Below, in pieces: positions 11,037 through 23,198 of a stretch of DNA of 64,000 bases; position 1 is the first letter of the stretch; each line of letters begins with the position of its first letter. Source of the stretch: Triplophysa rosa. Lineage: Eukaryota; Chordata; Actinopteri; Cypriniformes; Nemacheilidae. The stretch covers positions 15,717,154-15,781,153 of the forward strand of contig NC_079902.1 in NCBI RefSeq assembly GCF_024868665.1. Direction: 5' to 3'. The notes below the pieces were generated by a model. That model made no database searches and was not told the origin of the DNA. It saw only the letters and a list, made by a program, of their open reading frames with translations. Position numbers and translations under genes: made by a program.

Positions 11037-11873
11037 CTACGGAGCCCTTCTAGGGACATGGTGGTGGGAAAAATATGAGAGTTTGCGTTATCTAGCAAAA
11101 CTTTTGCGTTCCCCCGAGAAACATTGCGTTCCCTTGCAAAACCTTTGCATTCTCTCGCAAAGATATTTGCGTTCCCTCGCAAAACATTGAAACGTCCTGT
11201 TGTCTCGCTCTGTACATTAACAATGGAACGGTTCAGAGTAGATTCCCGGACCAATAACTCGTGAGCTAAACGTTGTTATAACACAAATAACACATAATTC
11301 CGTAGACACGGATCTACAACCTGGTCTTCCTCAAAACGAGAATATAAATTGATCTCTATATGAGCAGGCGACATGGACAAGTCCAAAGGGACCGTCTGCA
11401 AAGTGACTGTAAATCCGAAAAGCGTTACTACAAAAATAGTCATTAATAACTTAAATGTTACATACTGTAGTCTCAGCAAATTCAGTTTACACATTAATGC
11501 TCTCCTGCAGAATTTAAACTGGTTTTAGTTATATTACAGTATGTAGCACTGAAGTTAATGACTATTTTTAGTAGCCTAATGATCTTCGGGTTTTGCACTT
11601 TACAGACTATCCCTTCGTTCTTGTCTCAGCCGGCTCCCGTCTAATACAATTAAACAGTGTTTGTCAGAACTAGCAAAATGTTTTGCGAGAGAACGCAAGT
11701 ATGTTTGCGAGAGAACGCAAAAGTTTTGCGAGATAATGCAAATATCTTTGCGAGGGAACGCAATGTTTCTCGGGAACACAAAAGTTTCGCGAGATAACGC
11801 AAAAGCTTTAAAAAATATTTTTCTCTTCCCTCTCATTTTTTTCCACCACCATGTCCCTAAAAGGGCTCCGTAG
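11037..11873. mobile_element. Foldback element with tandem palindromic 17-18-bp units
   Basis: Ends are inverted copies: CTACGGAGCCCTTCTAGGGA at 11037 and the complement of GGCTCCGTAG ending at 11873, extended by ACATGGTGGTGG. Inside each arm (11087-11190 and 11680-11810) are several tandem copies of a unit like TTTTGCGAGAGAACGCAA, which is itself partly palindromic (TTGCG...CGCAA). The middle (about 11190-11660) is unrelated single-copy DNA with no recognisable gene. Possible target duplication TTCT on both sides. The repeated Ala-Arg-Glu-Arg peptides in the open frames come from the tandem units and are not a protein. Superfamily not assigned. Confidence 0.8.
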
Positions 11874-12328
11874 TTCTCTGATAATCAGTGGCAGTAGGTT
11901 CAATTAAATTGTGATATGAAACAACAAACAGTCTGACTGGATGAATGCTTTTTATAGGCACTGTCTGTGGTCATGCATATGATATCATTGATGTGAGAGA
12001 TATCTGTCCAGTGGCCTGCTGCCTGGTCTGTCTGCCTGTCTCATAGTGCACTCAGACTGTCTGTCCATCAACACAGACTGCAGACACCCCAGAGGTTCAC
12101 TCTTAACACTGCCCATTACTGCTCAATCTGCACTGTTTCATGTAGTGACATTCACCAAGACTATATACCTGTCAGTGAGTTACTGACAAAAACTCATCTC
12201 ACCTTAAGTGAGATGTAACATTCGTAATGTTTTTAATTAATTTTTTCCTGTCTTAGGTTGTATGGTGAACTGTGTAATGTGTTTTCCTTTTTTTTGTTAT
12301 GTTTATTGTTTTATGGTTATTGGATGTA

Positions 12329-12390
12329 TTGTACAGCACTTTGGGCTGTCCTAGTGGCAGTAGAAATGTGCTATATAAGAAATAAACCTA
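12329..12390 (+). repeat. Possible LINE 3' tail remnant
   Basis: TTGTACAGCACTTTGGGCTG, then GAAATGTGCTATATAAGAAA and TAAACCTAAACCTAA resemble the 3' ends of several fish non-LTR retrotransposons, which end in GTGCTATATAAATAAA. No reverse transcriptase sequence is next to it. Confidence 0.5.
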
Positions 12391-13675
12391 AACCTAAGTG
12401 GTGGTACTGGGAACTTTGCTAATATGTAAATAATGACGGATAAAACTATTAAAATATAGCTTTGGGTTTTATTATTATATCAAGTTTGCTTATAATTGTG
12501 TTCCCCCACACAGATGACTTTGCCCTAATGTCTTAAAATTATTTATATAATTTATGTTTTTTTTATCAACTTTATCGTCATCAACCCAAGCTTTATTAAA
12601 ACGTCCTTAACCTAAATTTTAGAGAAAGATTATTTTAGTTTTATTAATGTATTGGCTAAATTAAAATAATGTATTTTCTCTATTTTGTTAATTATTATGA
12701 TTATTATTATGGTTATTTGTAAATTGGCATTTAATAACAATTACTAGCTGTCAATTAGTAGCACTAGGAGGCAGCAGAACCAGAGACAACAATTGCTATG
12801 TATTATAAAATGAAAGCTGCCTTTCCCACAACTATTTATACCTGTTTCAACCAGAGTACATGAAAGATAATCTATAGCGTGACAACTAGAAAAAACAAGA
12901 GAATCATGTTTTTTCATCACAGAGTAAAACAGAATGTTTTGACAGCAGGGCCGGGTCAAACGCCCTGTGCTAAAGTCACAGCAGGACGTCTAAGACTTCA
13001 TTCCAGTGCACAGGCATAGTATTTAACAATCAACTCCTCCCCAGAGGAGCCCCAATGACATCATCGCCGGGTTGCGATGTCATTCTCTCGACTGAGCCGC
13101 AGAGCAGTGTCACCGTTGTGCTTCTGTAATTATATATCATAGGCTATTTCCTGAGAGAATATCTATATTATGAAAGGCAAATACAGCTCAATTTTGAGTG
13201 ACATTGCTCTGCACATTAGTTTGCTTCAGCAGGAGCTTCTCCTTGTTATGAATTATGCCACTCATTCTCTAGGATACTTCCCCATTGACCGCTGGACAAC
13301 TGCAAAAGAAAAGTACTAATGTAACATGTACCCTTGTGCACTTCAGTATTCCAAGGAACTCCATACCTACCATTTTTCTCATTTTAGCACCTCATGTATT
13401 TTTGATCCCCGAGTTGATAAGATGGAAATATGTGGCACTCGATCCTTTTTCATTCCATCCATGAGAAGTATGCTTTATGAGTCCCTTTGGTCAGAATACT
13501 TCTCAAAGTGCAGATTTTTCTTACATATGCACATTGGACTGCGTAGTGTAATATTTTAGGAGTCTTGCTTGCTGTCAAAAGTAATATTAATAAATGGTAA
13601 ATCATGCAAATATTTAAATTCTACCCCATAATCTGCAGTATGATTTTAATCTTACATCATTGAATGTCAGAATGG

Positions 13676-13860
13676 TTAAAAGGATAGTTCTCCCAAAAAT
13701 AAGAATTCTGTCATCATTTATTCATCCTTATGTCATTCAAAATATGAAGATATTTTGAGAAATGACTCAGTAGTTTAAAGTCCATACAATGGAAGTCAAT
13801 GGGGATTAATGTTGTTTGTTTACCAACGTTCTTCAAAATATTTTCTATGACAACTTTTGT
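13676..13860. mobile_element. Angel-like MITE, right end missing
   Basis: Left end TTAAAAGGATAGTTCTCCCA with ATTCTGTCATCATTTATTCA, then the short-form centre CATACAATGGAAGTCAATGG and CAACGTTCTTCAAAATATT. The mirrored GAGTAAATGATGACAG end is not present; the copy is truncated near 13860. Confidence 0.75.
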
Positions 13861-16800
13861 TTTGCTGTATTCACACAGTTGGGAATCTGTGTAAGTTTAA
13901 GAAATCACCCATATCAGCCAATAATCTTGCAGACTCTTGTTTCACTCGTAGCATCATGACGCCAGCTAATCAAATATGTACTACAATACACAATGCGTAA
14001 CAATGACATATACACTCCCTGTCCACAGTGGTATCATGTTCTTGAGTCTATAGAAAGCTGGCATTGCATTAATGGCTTATAGGGTGATGTAAGGTCGCAT
14101 CCTGGAGTGAAATCTTCGTAGCATTTTCTGAGAAACCAAGTGTCCATCCTCACGTACTGTATGTTCTGTCAGCTCCCTCTCCCGCTGTGCCTCGCCTCCT
14201 CGCTGCTATGGCCTTCTCAGCACGCTCCTGGTTGGCTGTACCTGTTAAGGGTTTGTGCTTGCCCTTGCTTGTTATTATTGTTTATCTTGTTTGTCAATCA
14301 CCTGGATCGCCTGCCATTTCGCCATCGTCTTCATACATATTCATGAGCCCTCATTACCTGGCTCACTGGTCGGTTGCAGGGCATGGCAATAGTGCCAGTC
14401 TTTGTTCCAGAGACTAACAACAGGTGACTGGAGCAGGCTGGTGTATTGTTACCTGTCGTTTGCATATTGTGAAGTGTCAGGACAGGACGATAAGTACGAA
14501 GGTGCACCGGGCCTACAGATTCCTGTATAAGCAGACTTCTCACCCCCATGAGTTTAATTGAGGCTTGTTTTTGGAACAGCGCTCCGAGACTTTCCTGCAT
14601 GAAATAATAATTCAGCAGCAAAATGATCAAGTGAGTAACTGGGAATCAAGGACATGCATGAGGACTTAGAATACAGAGATGACGTTATTTAGTGTCAGAA
14701 ATGAATATGGGCTCGAGGCAGAGATGCAACCATAGTGACAGAAATATTCCAGATAGTTACAATGTTGGGGCAGAAAATGTCTTTGTATCAAATTTCCCTC
14801 TTAACTGACATTTGATATATTAATAATCTATCCCAGGCCAGTCTGGATACGAGTTTACTCTGATCTGTTAAATGTGCGGTTAATATAAAGTGGTATTGAT
14901 GGGAAAATAACTATAAGGAAATGTAATGAAAACATTGTGAGCAGCTGCAGAAGTTTAGAAACACAAGTTACAATCTGACATGACGGAGTTGGACTTTGCA
15001 AATGTTTTTTTTGGTTGTGTGGTTTAAATGTAATATAGTGCTATATTGCATACTACGTATACTGCACTGTTGCAATGTTATTATTATTATTTTATTATTT
15101 TATGTATAGAAAATGTGAAATTTTTATTTTGATTGGCTTTTATTTTTATATGTATAATTTTCATGTTCATTTTACTTTCATTTTTAACAATTTTGTTATA
15201 TGCTTTTCTCATTTTGTTCTTTATTTTTTAATTATTTTATATTAATTTAGTTTTATTTTAATGTTTGTTTAGTAAACTATAATAACCTTGCACTGTGGTT
15301 GTACTATTTTTTCACCATATGACATAAAATGTTTCACCATACATTTTTTTTATTTCTTCTAACCCCCTGCCTTTGCTTACACATATCAGGATACAAACAG
15401 GTAACAGACTACTCAGATGCTCATCCTCTCCAACTACTGAAAAAGTCTTTAAAAAGACTAAATGAATGGCATGAGCGGTCTGTCAGCTTTGCCAGCTCTA
15501 TCCCTCACCACCTAAAATATAATCCTTTTTTTATTTCTCATTTAGTTGAATGCGATTTTGGAATCTGTCATCCCGGGTTTGTCGCCTGTCAGTCTCCGAC
15601 TGTGGCTAGTGTGTGTGACACTGTGAGGTGTTAGTTTGATTTAGCGGAGCAGAGATTCTTTTCGGATGTGTCAGAGTGCGGCTTTCTAGATTACTTTAAT
15701 GCTAACAGAACAGCCCTCTAATGTGTCATATGTTGTGCCCATCGAGGAAAATTACCCTCCTGAGTGGCTGTGGATGAGTTTTCCTGTCTGTCTGTATGAC
15801 TGGCGCTATTTAGGTCTTCACACCTCACTTGAGTAGTAAATGGTTGTTTTTGCTTTTAAATGGCTGTTTTAATAAAACATCAGCCCTTCGTGTCGCCAAT
15901 ATATATGTTGTTAAAACACAGTTATGGTGCGAGTTCCTGAGAAGTGTGTGATTACACTGGCAATTGGAGGGGTCGTGTTATTAAATCGTGAATAGCTGTG
16001 ATAAAATTATGACCTAATTTCATAGGCCAGCGCTGTATAGAATCTTAATTGGATAGAAGCTGTTTACATTGACTGTGTAGTGATAATTACCCTGCTTATT
16101 TATTAATAGTGTGTCTTCGTGTAATTTTGATAAGGGCTGCATGTGTATTAGGTGTCTGGAGATAAGGTGACTAACTCATCAAACGGGCCGTTCAACATGT
16201 GCACCGCTGATGTCTGGTTCTGTATAACACACAAGAACAGATTTACTCTAATCTCTGTGCTTTTGTTGCGCTTTCCCAAAGAGGCTACACATTAGCTCTA
16301 TTCTATTTTCAAAAAAAGTGCGCTGTCTGGTATTGAATACAATTCATTCGATACCAAGCACCATTGATTAACATTAAGATGGGACTATGTGGTACATGTA
16401 AGGAATAATGTAAACCCAGCTTGTTATTGCAAAATAAACCGCAAAGCAGAACGGTCTTGTATCACCCTGATGGGCTTTATTTGGCCGGCTGGATGTATAT
16501 TTTCCGCTTATTACGTGGATATTTGCCACATGAGTAATTTGGACATGAAATATTGATTTGAAATATTTTATTAGCTCGTGAGTGCAGTACCCAGATAAGC
16601 CATGTGTATAAGTTGTAGTAATTAGGATCCCACACTAAAGTATTATTAGCAAATCCAGTATTCTAGAGAGCCTTGCAATAGTTTCGAATGCTTTTTAGGG
16701 CATTCTGTATTCAAAACTATTGAAAGCAACGGTGAGTCAAGATGAACTTCTCATGTAGAGCGTTACATTTCCTTCTGAAACGTTGTTTCTACATATTTCA

Positions 16801-17003
16801 TGATTTATTTTTTGCCATAAATCATTATTATAAGTCAACCTCTATGTTAGTTACAGGGATATGCAAATATCTAACTAATAAAAATCATTAAAGCGGCAAC
16901 GAGTAACTTTTAGACCTAAAAATAATGTCTCTAAAATTATTTTAGTGGTAGGACAACTTTTAACTGGACGAATTTTACTGCCGTTACTACCTAAGCAGCC
17001 TCC

Positions 17004-17444
17004 TGTCATGAAACTCATGGACAGAACCCAGATGCAGACAGCTCTAAACCAAAAAGTCTTTATTTTATAAGACATGAAAACATAACTAAAAATCCCTCGA
17101 GGGGGAAACAGAACCAAAACATGACAAGATAAAAACAAAACTCAATTTTAACTAAATAAACTCACAGAGCAGACAAAACATGATGGTGGGGGTCACAAAA
17201 CGGTGCAGCACAAGACAGCAAACACAAAGGCTCTAAATAGGGAAGCAACTAAGGAGCGGTAAAGAGGGAGACAGGTGTAGGGCCTAAAATAATGATGGGA
17301 TAATGAATAAGGAAACAAGGGGGCGGGGCTAAGACTCAAGACAGAAGAGCGCATGACATCCAACACAAACACAAGAAGTGGGGCTGTCATCATCCCATCC
17401 GCCAGAACAAGCGACACAGCCGCTAGGAAGGCGGGATCATGACA
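17004..17444 (-). mobile_element. Solo LTR, inserted in the TTAA transposon
   Basis: Starts TGTCATG and ends CATGACA, the TG...CA borders of an LTR, and is flanked by the 4-bp direct repeat CTCC (17000-17003 and 17445-17448). On the minus strand it has a TATA-like TATTTAGAGCC (17229-17239) followed downstream by AATAAAG (17058-17064), the order expected of an LTR promoter and poly(A) signal. No internal gag/pol region, so it is a solo LTR or a small LTR derivative. It lies between the left terminus and the exon of the host element. Confidence 0.7.
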
Positions 17445-17604
17445 CTCCTATCAGCTGAAATTGCACTTGTAACTTTGGTGTTCGGGCCAGTACAAGCCCC
17501 GCCTATCCCCTGCTTTAAGGCATACGTCAAGTTTTAGTCGTAGCCTGGGAGAAGTTGGCCAACAGCAGAGCTAATAGTTAGACGAAACTATCCAAAACAT
17601 CACC

Positions 17605-17792
17605 ATGGCAGAGCCAGCCAAAAAACCAAAGAGGGTTTTGTCGGAGGAAGCAAAGAAAAGAAAGCGAGAGAGTGATCGGACACGAGGCCGGTCACGAATC
17701 AATATCGGACGGGCTTACACTAGGTGGCGCGAGCAGCAAGAGGCAACGGGTTGCAAAACGGATGCAGACCTAGCGGTCCGGCTCCTGGATTT
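17605..17792 (+). pseudogene. Coding-type first exon inside the TTAA transposon
   Basis: ATG in a good context (CACCATGG) opens 62 codons ending in phase 2 at a strong donor, GTAAGT, at 17793. The peptide is highly basic at its start (KKPKRVLSEEAKKRKRES, nuclear-localisation-like) and continues with RSRINIGRAYTRWREQ and TDADLAVRLLDL. I recall closely similar N-terminal exons in predicted fish proteins derived from DNA transposons, often before a DNA-binding or DDE domain, but cannot verify it. The remaining exons were not found before the right terminus, so this is a leftover of an autonomous parent. Reading through the donor gives a stop at once. Confidence 0.6.
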
Positions 17793-19975
17793 GTAAGTGT
17801 TATTTGTACATTTTTTGTTACTGTCCTGTACTTTTGAACGTATTTGTTATTAATCTGTGTCATTGGCGCAACACCGGTTCGCACTTTATAAGCGTAAGGT
17901 AGCTGAGAGATAATATATGGTTGCCGGTGTCGATAGCAAGCATGTTGTCGTGTCTCGTCATGAATGTGTGTAGTGCTTGTAAATAAAGACTAAACAACCA
18001 CACTAAACGTGTTGTGGTAAAAAGTAGCAGATTATTTTGTTCAGACCAGTAAACCACGTGAATGTTGAACAGTTCAGTGGTTGATTAGGCTAAAGTTGTC
18101 ATTATATATATGTACATGCTATGCGCTGTTTTCATACCGAGTTGACTGTAGTTATTACATATATTACACAAAACACAACGCCTGGTCGCGATTGTGTTTA
18201 GTGACTTCCGATATAATAACAAAAGAAAAGTACTATAGGTTACAAAACACATTTAAGTCCATGCGTTGTGTTTCGGTTAAATACAAATGTTCCATGTAGC
18301 TAGCACGCTCTGTACATACACGAGACCAACTAAGCAAGCAAAAACAACTAGGCTTACTTACCGTTCTTTGTTGACATTACAGTTTATAATTATGGAGAAA
18401 CAATACATAAATCTTTGTACTGATATACGAAGAACATGGTAACACGGACTACTTTACCTGATCGGTGGACATAGTTTGAACGACGTATCTGGGTCCGTCG
18501 GCTTAGTAAACAAACTCACGTGTATTGAACTGCCAGCGGGAAATCTTTGCGACAGTTTTTACAACACTGCATACAGACAATTCCGCTAAACAACCACGTG
18601 GGGCAACAGTAAGTAAAAGTTACTCGTTGCCGCTTTAAAAGTGCTTGTCAACTTTGACAACACACTACCTAATCATTTAAAAAGTACAATGTTTTTTCCA
18701 TTTCCTTAAAGGTTTCGGAAAGGCCAGCGACGATATCAATCACTTTCCCTTCCATTTGTCTGTCTCCGTTAAGGTATTGCTATATGTGGGTGCCCATGTA
18801 GGCAGTAAAGAGCCTTTCAGAACAGACTCGTGCCATTTATAAACACCTTACATGTTTTACAAGTGCTCTTTTAAGAGATCCCGTTTTTATGATCAAGTTA
18901 CTGTTGTTTTACTGTCTTGAGTAAAACATATAGTGAAAAGGACACAAATGGCTGTCATGAATTAATATTTGGATCTGGTCAGGGTATGTTTCAGAGTTTT
19001 CTCTAGTATTGATTTAAACAGAGGTCCCTGAAACGATTTACCGAAAGCCGTGGCGAGACCTGCTGAGAAGGCACGGCAGGAAGGCGGCTGTATAATGTTT
19101 CACTTGTGCGCTTTGCCTGAGATAGAAACTAAGCCGCATGCAGCGTTGCGTCCTAAAAAAGAAGACCAGATCAATTAGAAGAGACTAAAAGGAGGGCAAA
19201 CGGACAATCGCATCTTTCAACACTTTTCACAACAGACGCGCTGGTTCAGATGAAGAGCTCAGTGTTTGGCGTCACATACAGGCAAGGTTCATCCCCCCGT
19301 GCACCCCGCCTTTTGTGAATTCTTTCGGTTTAATAAAGAGTTTATTGCTGGGAGGACATTTTTATTGATTGTGCTGTCCCTGGGAGGGTAATTTGAGATT
19401 TGTTGATCTTCCCTAGTTTCAGACTTTACCGTTGGGCATATGCTCTGCTGAGCCGGGGAGAGACGTCCGTGAGAGTCATTTATTCCCATCTACCCGAGCA
19501 TGGTGCACTTGTTGTAATGGCTGTTCTCTCATCCTCTGCTGTTAAGACTTCCAAGCTCTCACTCGTCAGGTTAACTAATGGCATGCTGCTGTATTTAGAT
19601 GTGTTTAAAGACATTAGAATGGAATAATAGGCTGCTATTTTTCTATTGAATACTGTGGACTGTACACTAGATGCTGTCTACTATTGTTTAAATAAACTGT
19701 ACAGTTATAACCAGCATTATCTCACAATTATTCCTTTTATTATTATTTTAATTAATTGATTAAATAATATGAAACGCTAGAATATGTGAACTTGTGTTTT
19801 TTATCAGATGAGTCAAAAAAGAGAGGTTGGAGTGAATTTAGGTTGACTGAAACACTTTTTGAAATTGAGATGAATGTCAACATTTTTAATCACTTGAATT
19901 CACCCTATACAGGCGTCTGTATGTAATCAGGTCAAATTGAGTGTATTGCATTGTGCATTGCATTATATTTTTTCA

Positions 19976-20076
19976 AGTGTTCTGTGGAAGAAATAAAGTA
20001 ATACATGTTTAAAATGACAATAGGGTGAGAGTAAATGATGACAGAATTTTCATTTTTTGGTGAACTATCCCTTTAA
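19976..20076. mobile_element. Angel-like MITE, right arm only
   Basis: GGGTGAGAGTAAATGATGAC then AGAATTTTCATTTTTTGGTG and AACTATCCCTTTAA is the right terminus of the foldback family. The left arm is lost. Confidence 0.8.
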
Positions 20077-20524
20077 GTTTCCATTTTATATGTGAGATGT
20101 TAAAAAATAAAACTAGAAGTGCTGCTGGACCACTTTTTACATCTTGCGAAGTGGTCTATAGGATCATGTACTAGTGTCCCTTGTAGTGGTTCATGTGCAA
20201 TTTTGCCATCAATCTATGGATAAGGAAGAAAAAGGCCTGTTGACTAATGCAGTGATCTCTATGCATGATAGGTTCAAATGTAAAAAGAATTGTTCACAAT
20301 ATACATAGTATTTATTGCAGCAATAATAAATGTAGTCAGCTAGTGTTCCTTTTCCAAACATAGGCAGAGTATCTGTTCTGAAGACTGTCCCATTACGTGC
20401 CCGCTACAGTTGTCTTGGCATAGGTCGAGTGTGCTCCCAGAACATGTCAGCATCAAAGATCAAAGTACGCTGCTGGAAGCCCCACAGATACTGTCATTCA
20501 GTCAAAATGTTTACTGATCCACGG

Positions 20525-20526
<2 letters not shown>

Positions 20527-20568
<42 letters not shown>
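20527..20568. repeat. (CT)n microsatellite
   Basis: About 21 uninterrupted CT units. Confidence 0.95.
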
Positions 20569-20569
<1 letters not shown>

Positions 20570-22207
20570 TATGTTTTTTCTATCCACTTCCAACACCGGA
20601 TTAATCCCCTTAACACTTAGAAACTTGGCAGTGACTTTTATAGACTTGTTTTAAGAGATACATGGAAACGTACCAAAACACGAGTAATTGCACCCCATCG
20701 ACAATCAAGAAGCAACGTTGCTCAGTCAATCCACGCTCTCTTTTATTTATTAAAACTTATTTTGTCCTTCTTTTTTTTCTTTACCGTCTGAAATGAAAGA
20801 CAAGCAACGAAGGTATGGAGAGTGCGAGTAAGGCGTGACAGCATGCATGTATCTGGTCCTGCAGAGACAGAGAGAGTCCAAATGCTTGGGTATTATAATG
20901 GCATGTCGTGTCTGCTAGGCCCCATGCTCCGAAACCTCCCATCCCAGAGGCAGATTGTGTCTAGAGGCCTGAAGAGAACAGTCTGACTCAATCAGAGTTC
21001 ATGCGCCTCTCACCAACCCTTCCATATGGCTCTGCTCGCGTGTCATTTACTCAATATGCGGGGATCCGATAATTATGTAAACCAATGACAAGCGTAATAA
21101 CAATCAACGTTTCAGTTCCATATTCGAACGTCTTCTCTCCATCTCTGCTCTGTTTGGCTGTTTGTCCTATAGAAGCCTTTGGAAAAGAGGCAATGGCAAA
21201 GCTTAATCGCTTGTCTCGTCTGTGCAAGTGGCGACGGAGAAATACAACTCCAGTAATGAGATTTGGCGGCGCATTAGCAATGATGATTTCTGCGGCTGAA
21301 TGGTGTGCTGCTGTGTTGTTGCGTTTCATTCAAAATCAATGATACATTGTTTAGGGGAGCTTTGTTCGTCAGCCGAACCGCCAGGCTAATGTTCCTCAGA
21401 CTCTTTCAGATGATAGAAAGGCCATTTTACCGTAATCCCTCCCTCTAACGCCGCTGATCTTTGCTGCTCGATTGCGGGCTTTTTGTGATGCATCCCAATG
21501 CCTCTCAACGCATTTATTTAATTTAACATGCGAGATGATGGAGTCAACCGTCATTTTTATCTCATTGTCCAGACAACACAGGCTTCTGAAGCATTTTTCT
21601 TTATTTTGGCTACATTAGCTTTGAACCGATTTGTTTAGAGGACAGAGGGATGGGTTAGACCTTCTACTGCAGCCAAAAAAGTTCAAACCAAATAGTTGTG
21701 TTTTGCATATGCATGAGGATATTTTTTGCAGGGATAATATCAAATCATTATCTCATCAAAAGGAGACGTCTTGCAAAAATGTCCTACAGTGATGTTGTTT
21801 ACTGCAGGGAATAGTATCAAGAGGTTTAACAGTCTGTTTTATAGTAATATCACATTTTTCATTCTTTAGCGTGCTCCCTGATTCCCTTCTACACGAGAGA
21901 TGCGTATCCATTATTTATATCAGTAAAGTTCATCAAATTCTCACTGTGCCAGAAATACTACATTTACTTCATATATTTCAAGATCCAGGTGTCAGTGCAT
22001 TGGCTTTATATTGCATCAGACTTTCTATTGTCAGCAGGACATTGCAGAACGAGACATAAAAGCGTTTATCTTGGTGCCTTAAGACGTGCTATCGATGATG
22101 TGGAAAAATACTGGGTAATTTAGTCATTTGTATGTTGCGGGCATGTTTTGAAGACTAGTCTCAGCCTCAGACGTCATACCCACGGACCGTTGGCTGAACG
22201 TCTGATG

Positions 22208-23198
22208 TAGGGCTGGGCGATATGGCAAAAAAGTAAACTGGAGAGGTTTTTTTCTATATTGATCAATAACGATATTTATTTCGATATATATTTAATAAAA
22301 AAACTGTATTTAAAATAATCTATTTTAAATACAGTTTATTAACCACAGTTAACCTTTAACCAGTTAAAATTAAGTTAAATTAATGCACTGTTGCAACACA
22401 GAGGATATTAGGCCATAAACAACATGTACCAGTTCATTCAGTCTCATTTTAACTCAATTGACTCGTTAAGTAAAGAGAGTGTTCATTCAGTACATTCAAC
22501 CAATGAAAGGGCTCCGTTACTGTGTACATTCGAACGCTATTGGCTCAGCTCCTGCGCACATACATAACGCTGCAATAATGTCTTGCTCGAGTAGTGGGAT
22601 TCATTCAATGCATTCAGTGAACCTTAGTCTTTCAAAAAGACATCTAACATAAACTGTAGTACATTTCTTTAATCATGCAAGCATCTTACATAAAAGGTTC
22701 AATATTTTAATGTGCACACAAACTCACTTCATTACATCTCTAATCTGTACAGGGCAGCGCTGGTTTGTTTCATATGCACCAGCTCATGTTAGCAGATATA
22801 TTAACGATGGATATAAAAACGTTTGTGCTTGAGTTTCGAAGTAACACGCTTGCAATTGCGCCTCAAGTTTGTTTTGTTTAACCGGCGATTATGAAAAAAA
22901 ATAAGACACTTGATAAACCGCGTGATGACAACTCGAGGTTAGTTTCACCTTTGTTTCCGCTTCCAGTCATGTTTTCCTCCTCATGTTGAGTTTTCTTTGC
23001 CAAGTGCAGTATGAAATGGACTTTGTACTTTGACACGCATGATAAAAGCTGCACGCTGACTGACTGTTGCGTTTATTTCTGCGTTCTGTTAGACTGTAAG
23101 ATTAATCCATATCGAGTCAAAATGCCAATAGCTTATCATCGTTTTTGAAATACATTCTATCGCGATTCGATATGATATAGTTTATCGGCACAGCCCTA
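22208..23198. mobile_element. Non-autonomous hAT transposon
   Basis: A 991-bp element flanked by a perfect 8-bp direct repeat GTCTGATG (22200-22207 and 23199-23206), the hallmark of hAT insertion. Termini TAGGGCTGGGCGATATGGC and, inverted, TAGGGCTGTGCCGATA are imperfect inverted repeats; TAGGGCTG is a frequent hAT terminus in fish. The left part also has an internal hairpin: AACTGTATTTAAAATAATC at 22303 is followed by its inverse near 22320. No transposase frame longer than background is present. Confidence 0.92.

Larger units (their letters stand above)
16888..18638. mobile_element. TTAA-flanked DNA transposon, non-autonomous, with inserted LTR
   Basis: The left terminus AGCGGCAACGAGTAACTTTT at 16892 is repeated as its exact reverse complement AAAAGTTACTCGTTGCCGCT ending at 18634, and both are bordered by TTAA (16888-16891 and 18635-18638). 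TTAA duplication is typical of piggyBac and Kolobok transposons; the exon inside does not look like piggyBac, so a Kolobok-type element is a guess. Subtracting the 441-bp LTR plus its target duplication leaves about 1.3 kb, too short for a full transposase. It keeps a GC-rich leader and one coding-type exon on the + strand, then about 840 bp without recognisable coding. Confidence 0.82.

Noticed and set aside
11661..11873. Protein with Ala-Arg-Glu-Arg repeats
   Set aside because: The repeats come from tandem palindromic DNA units inside a foldback element and appear on both strands.
15329..15634. Nested exon after the pyrimidine tract and CAG near 15390
   Set aside because: The reading frame shows no recognisable domain and the pyrimidine-rich context is common in this intron.
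17860..18299. Open frames downstream of the TTAA-transposon exon as its missing second exon
   Set aside because: They have no acceptor at the right phase, no resemblance to DNA-transposon proteins and sit in AT-rich sequence.
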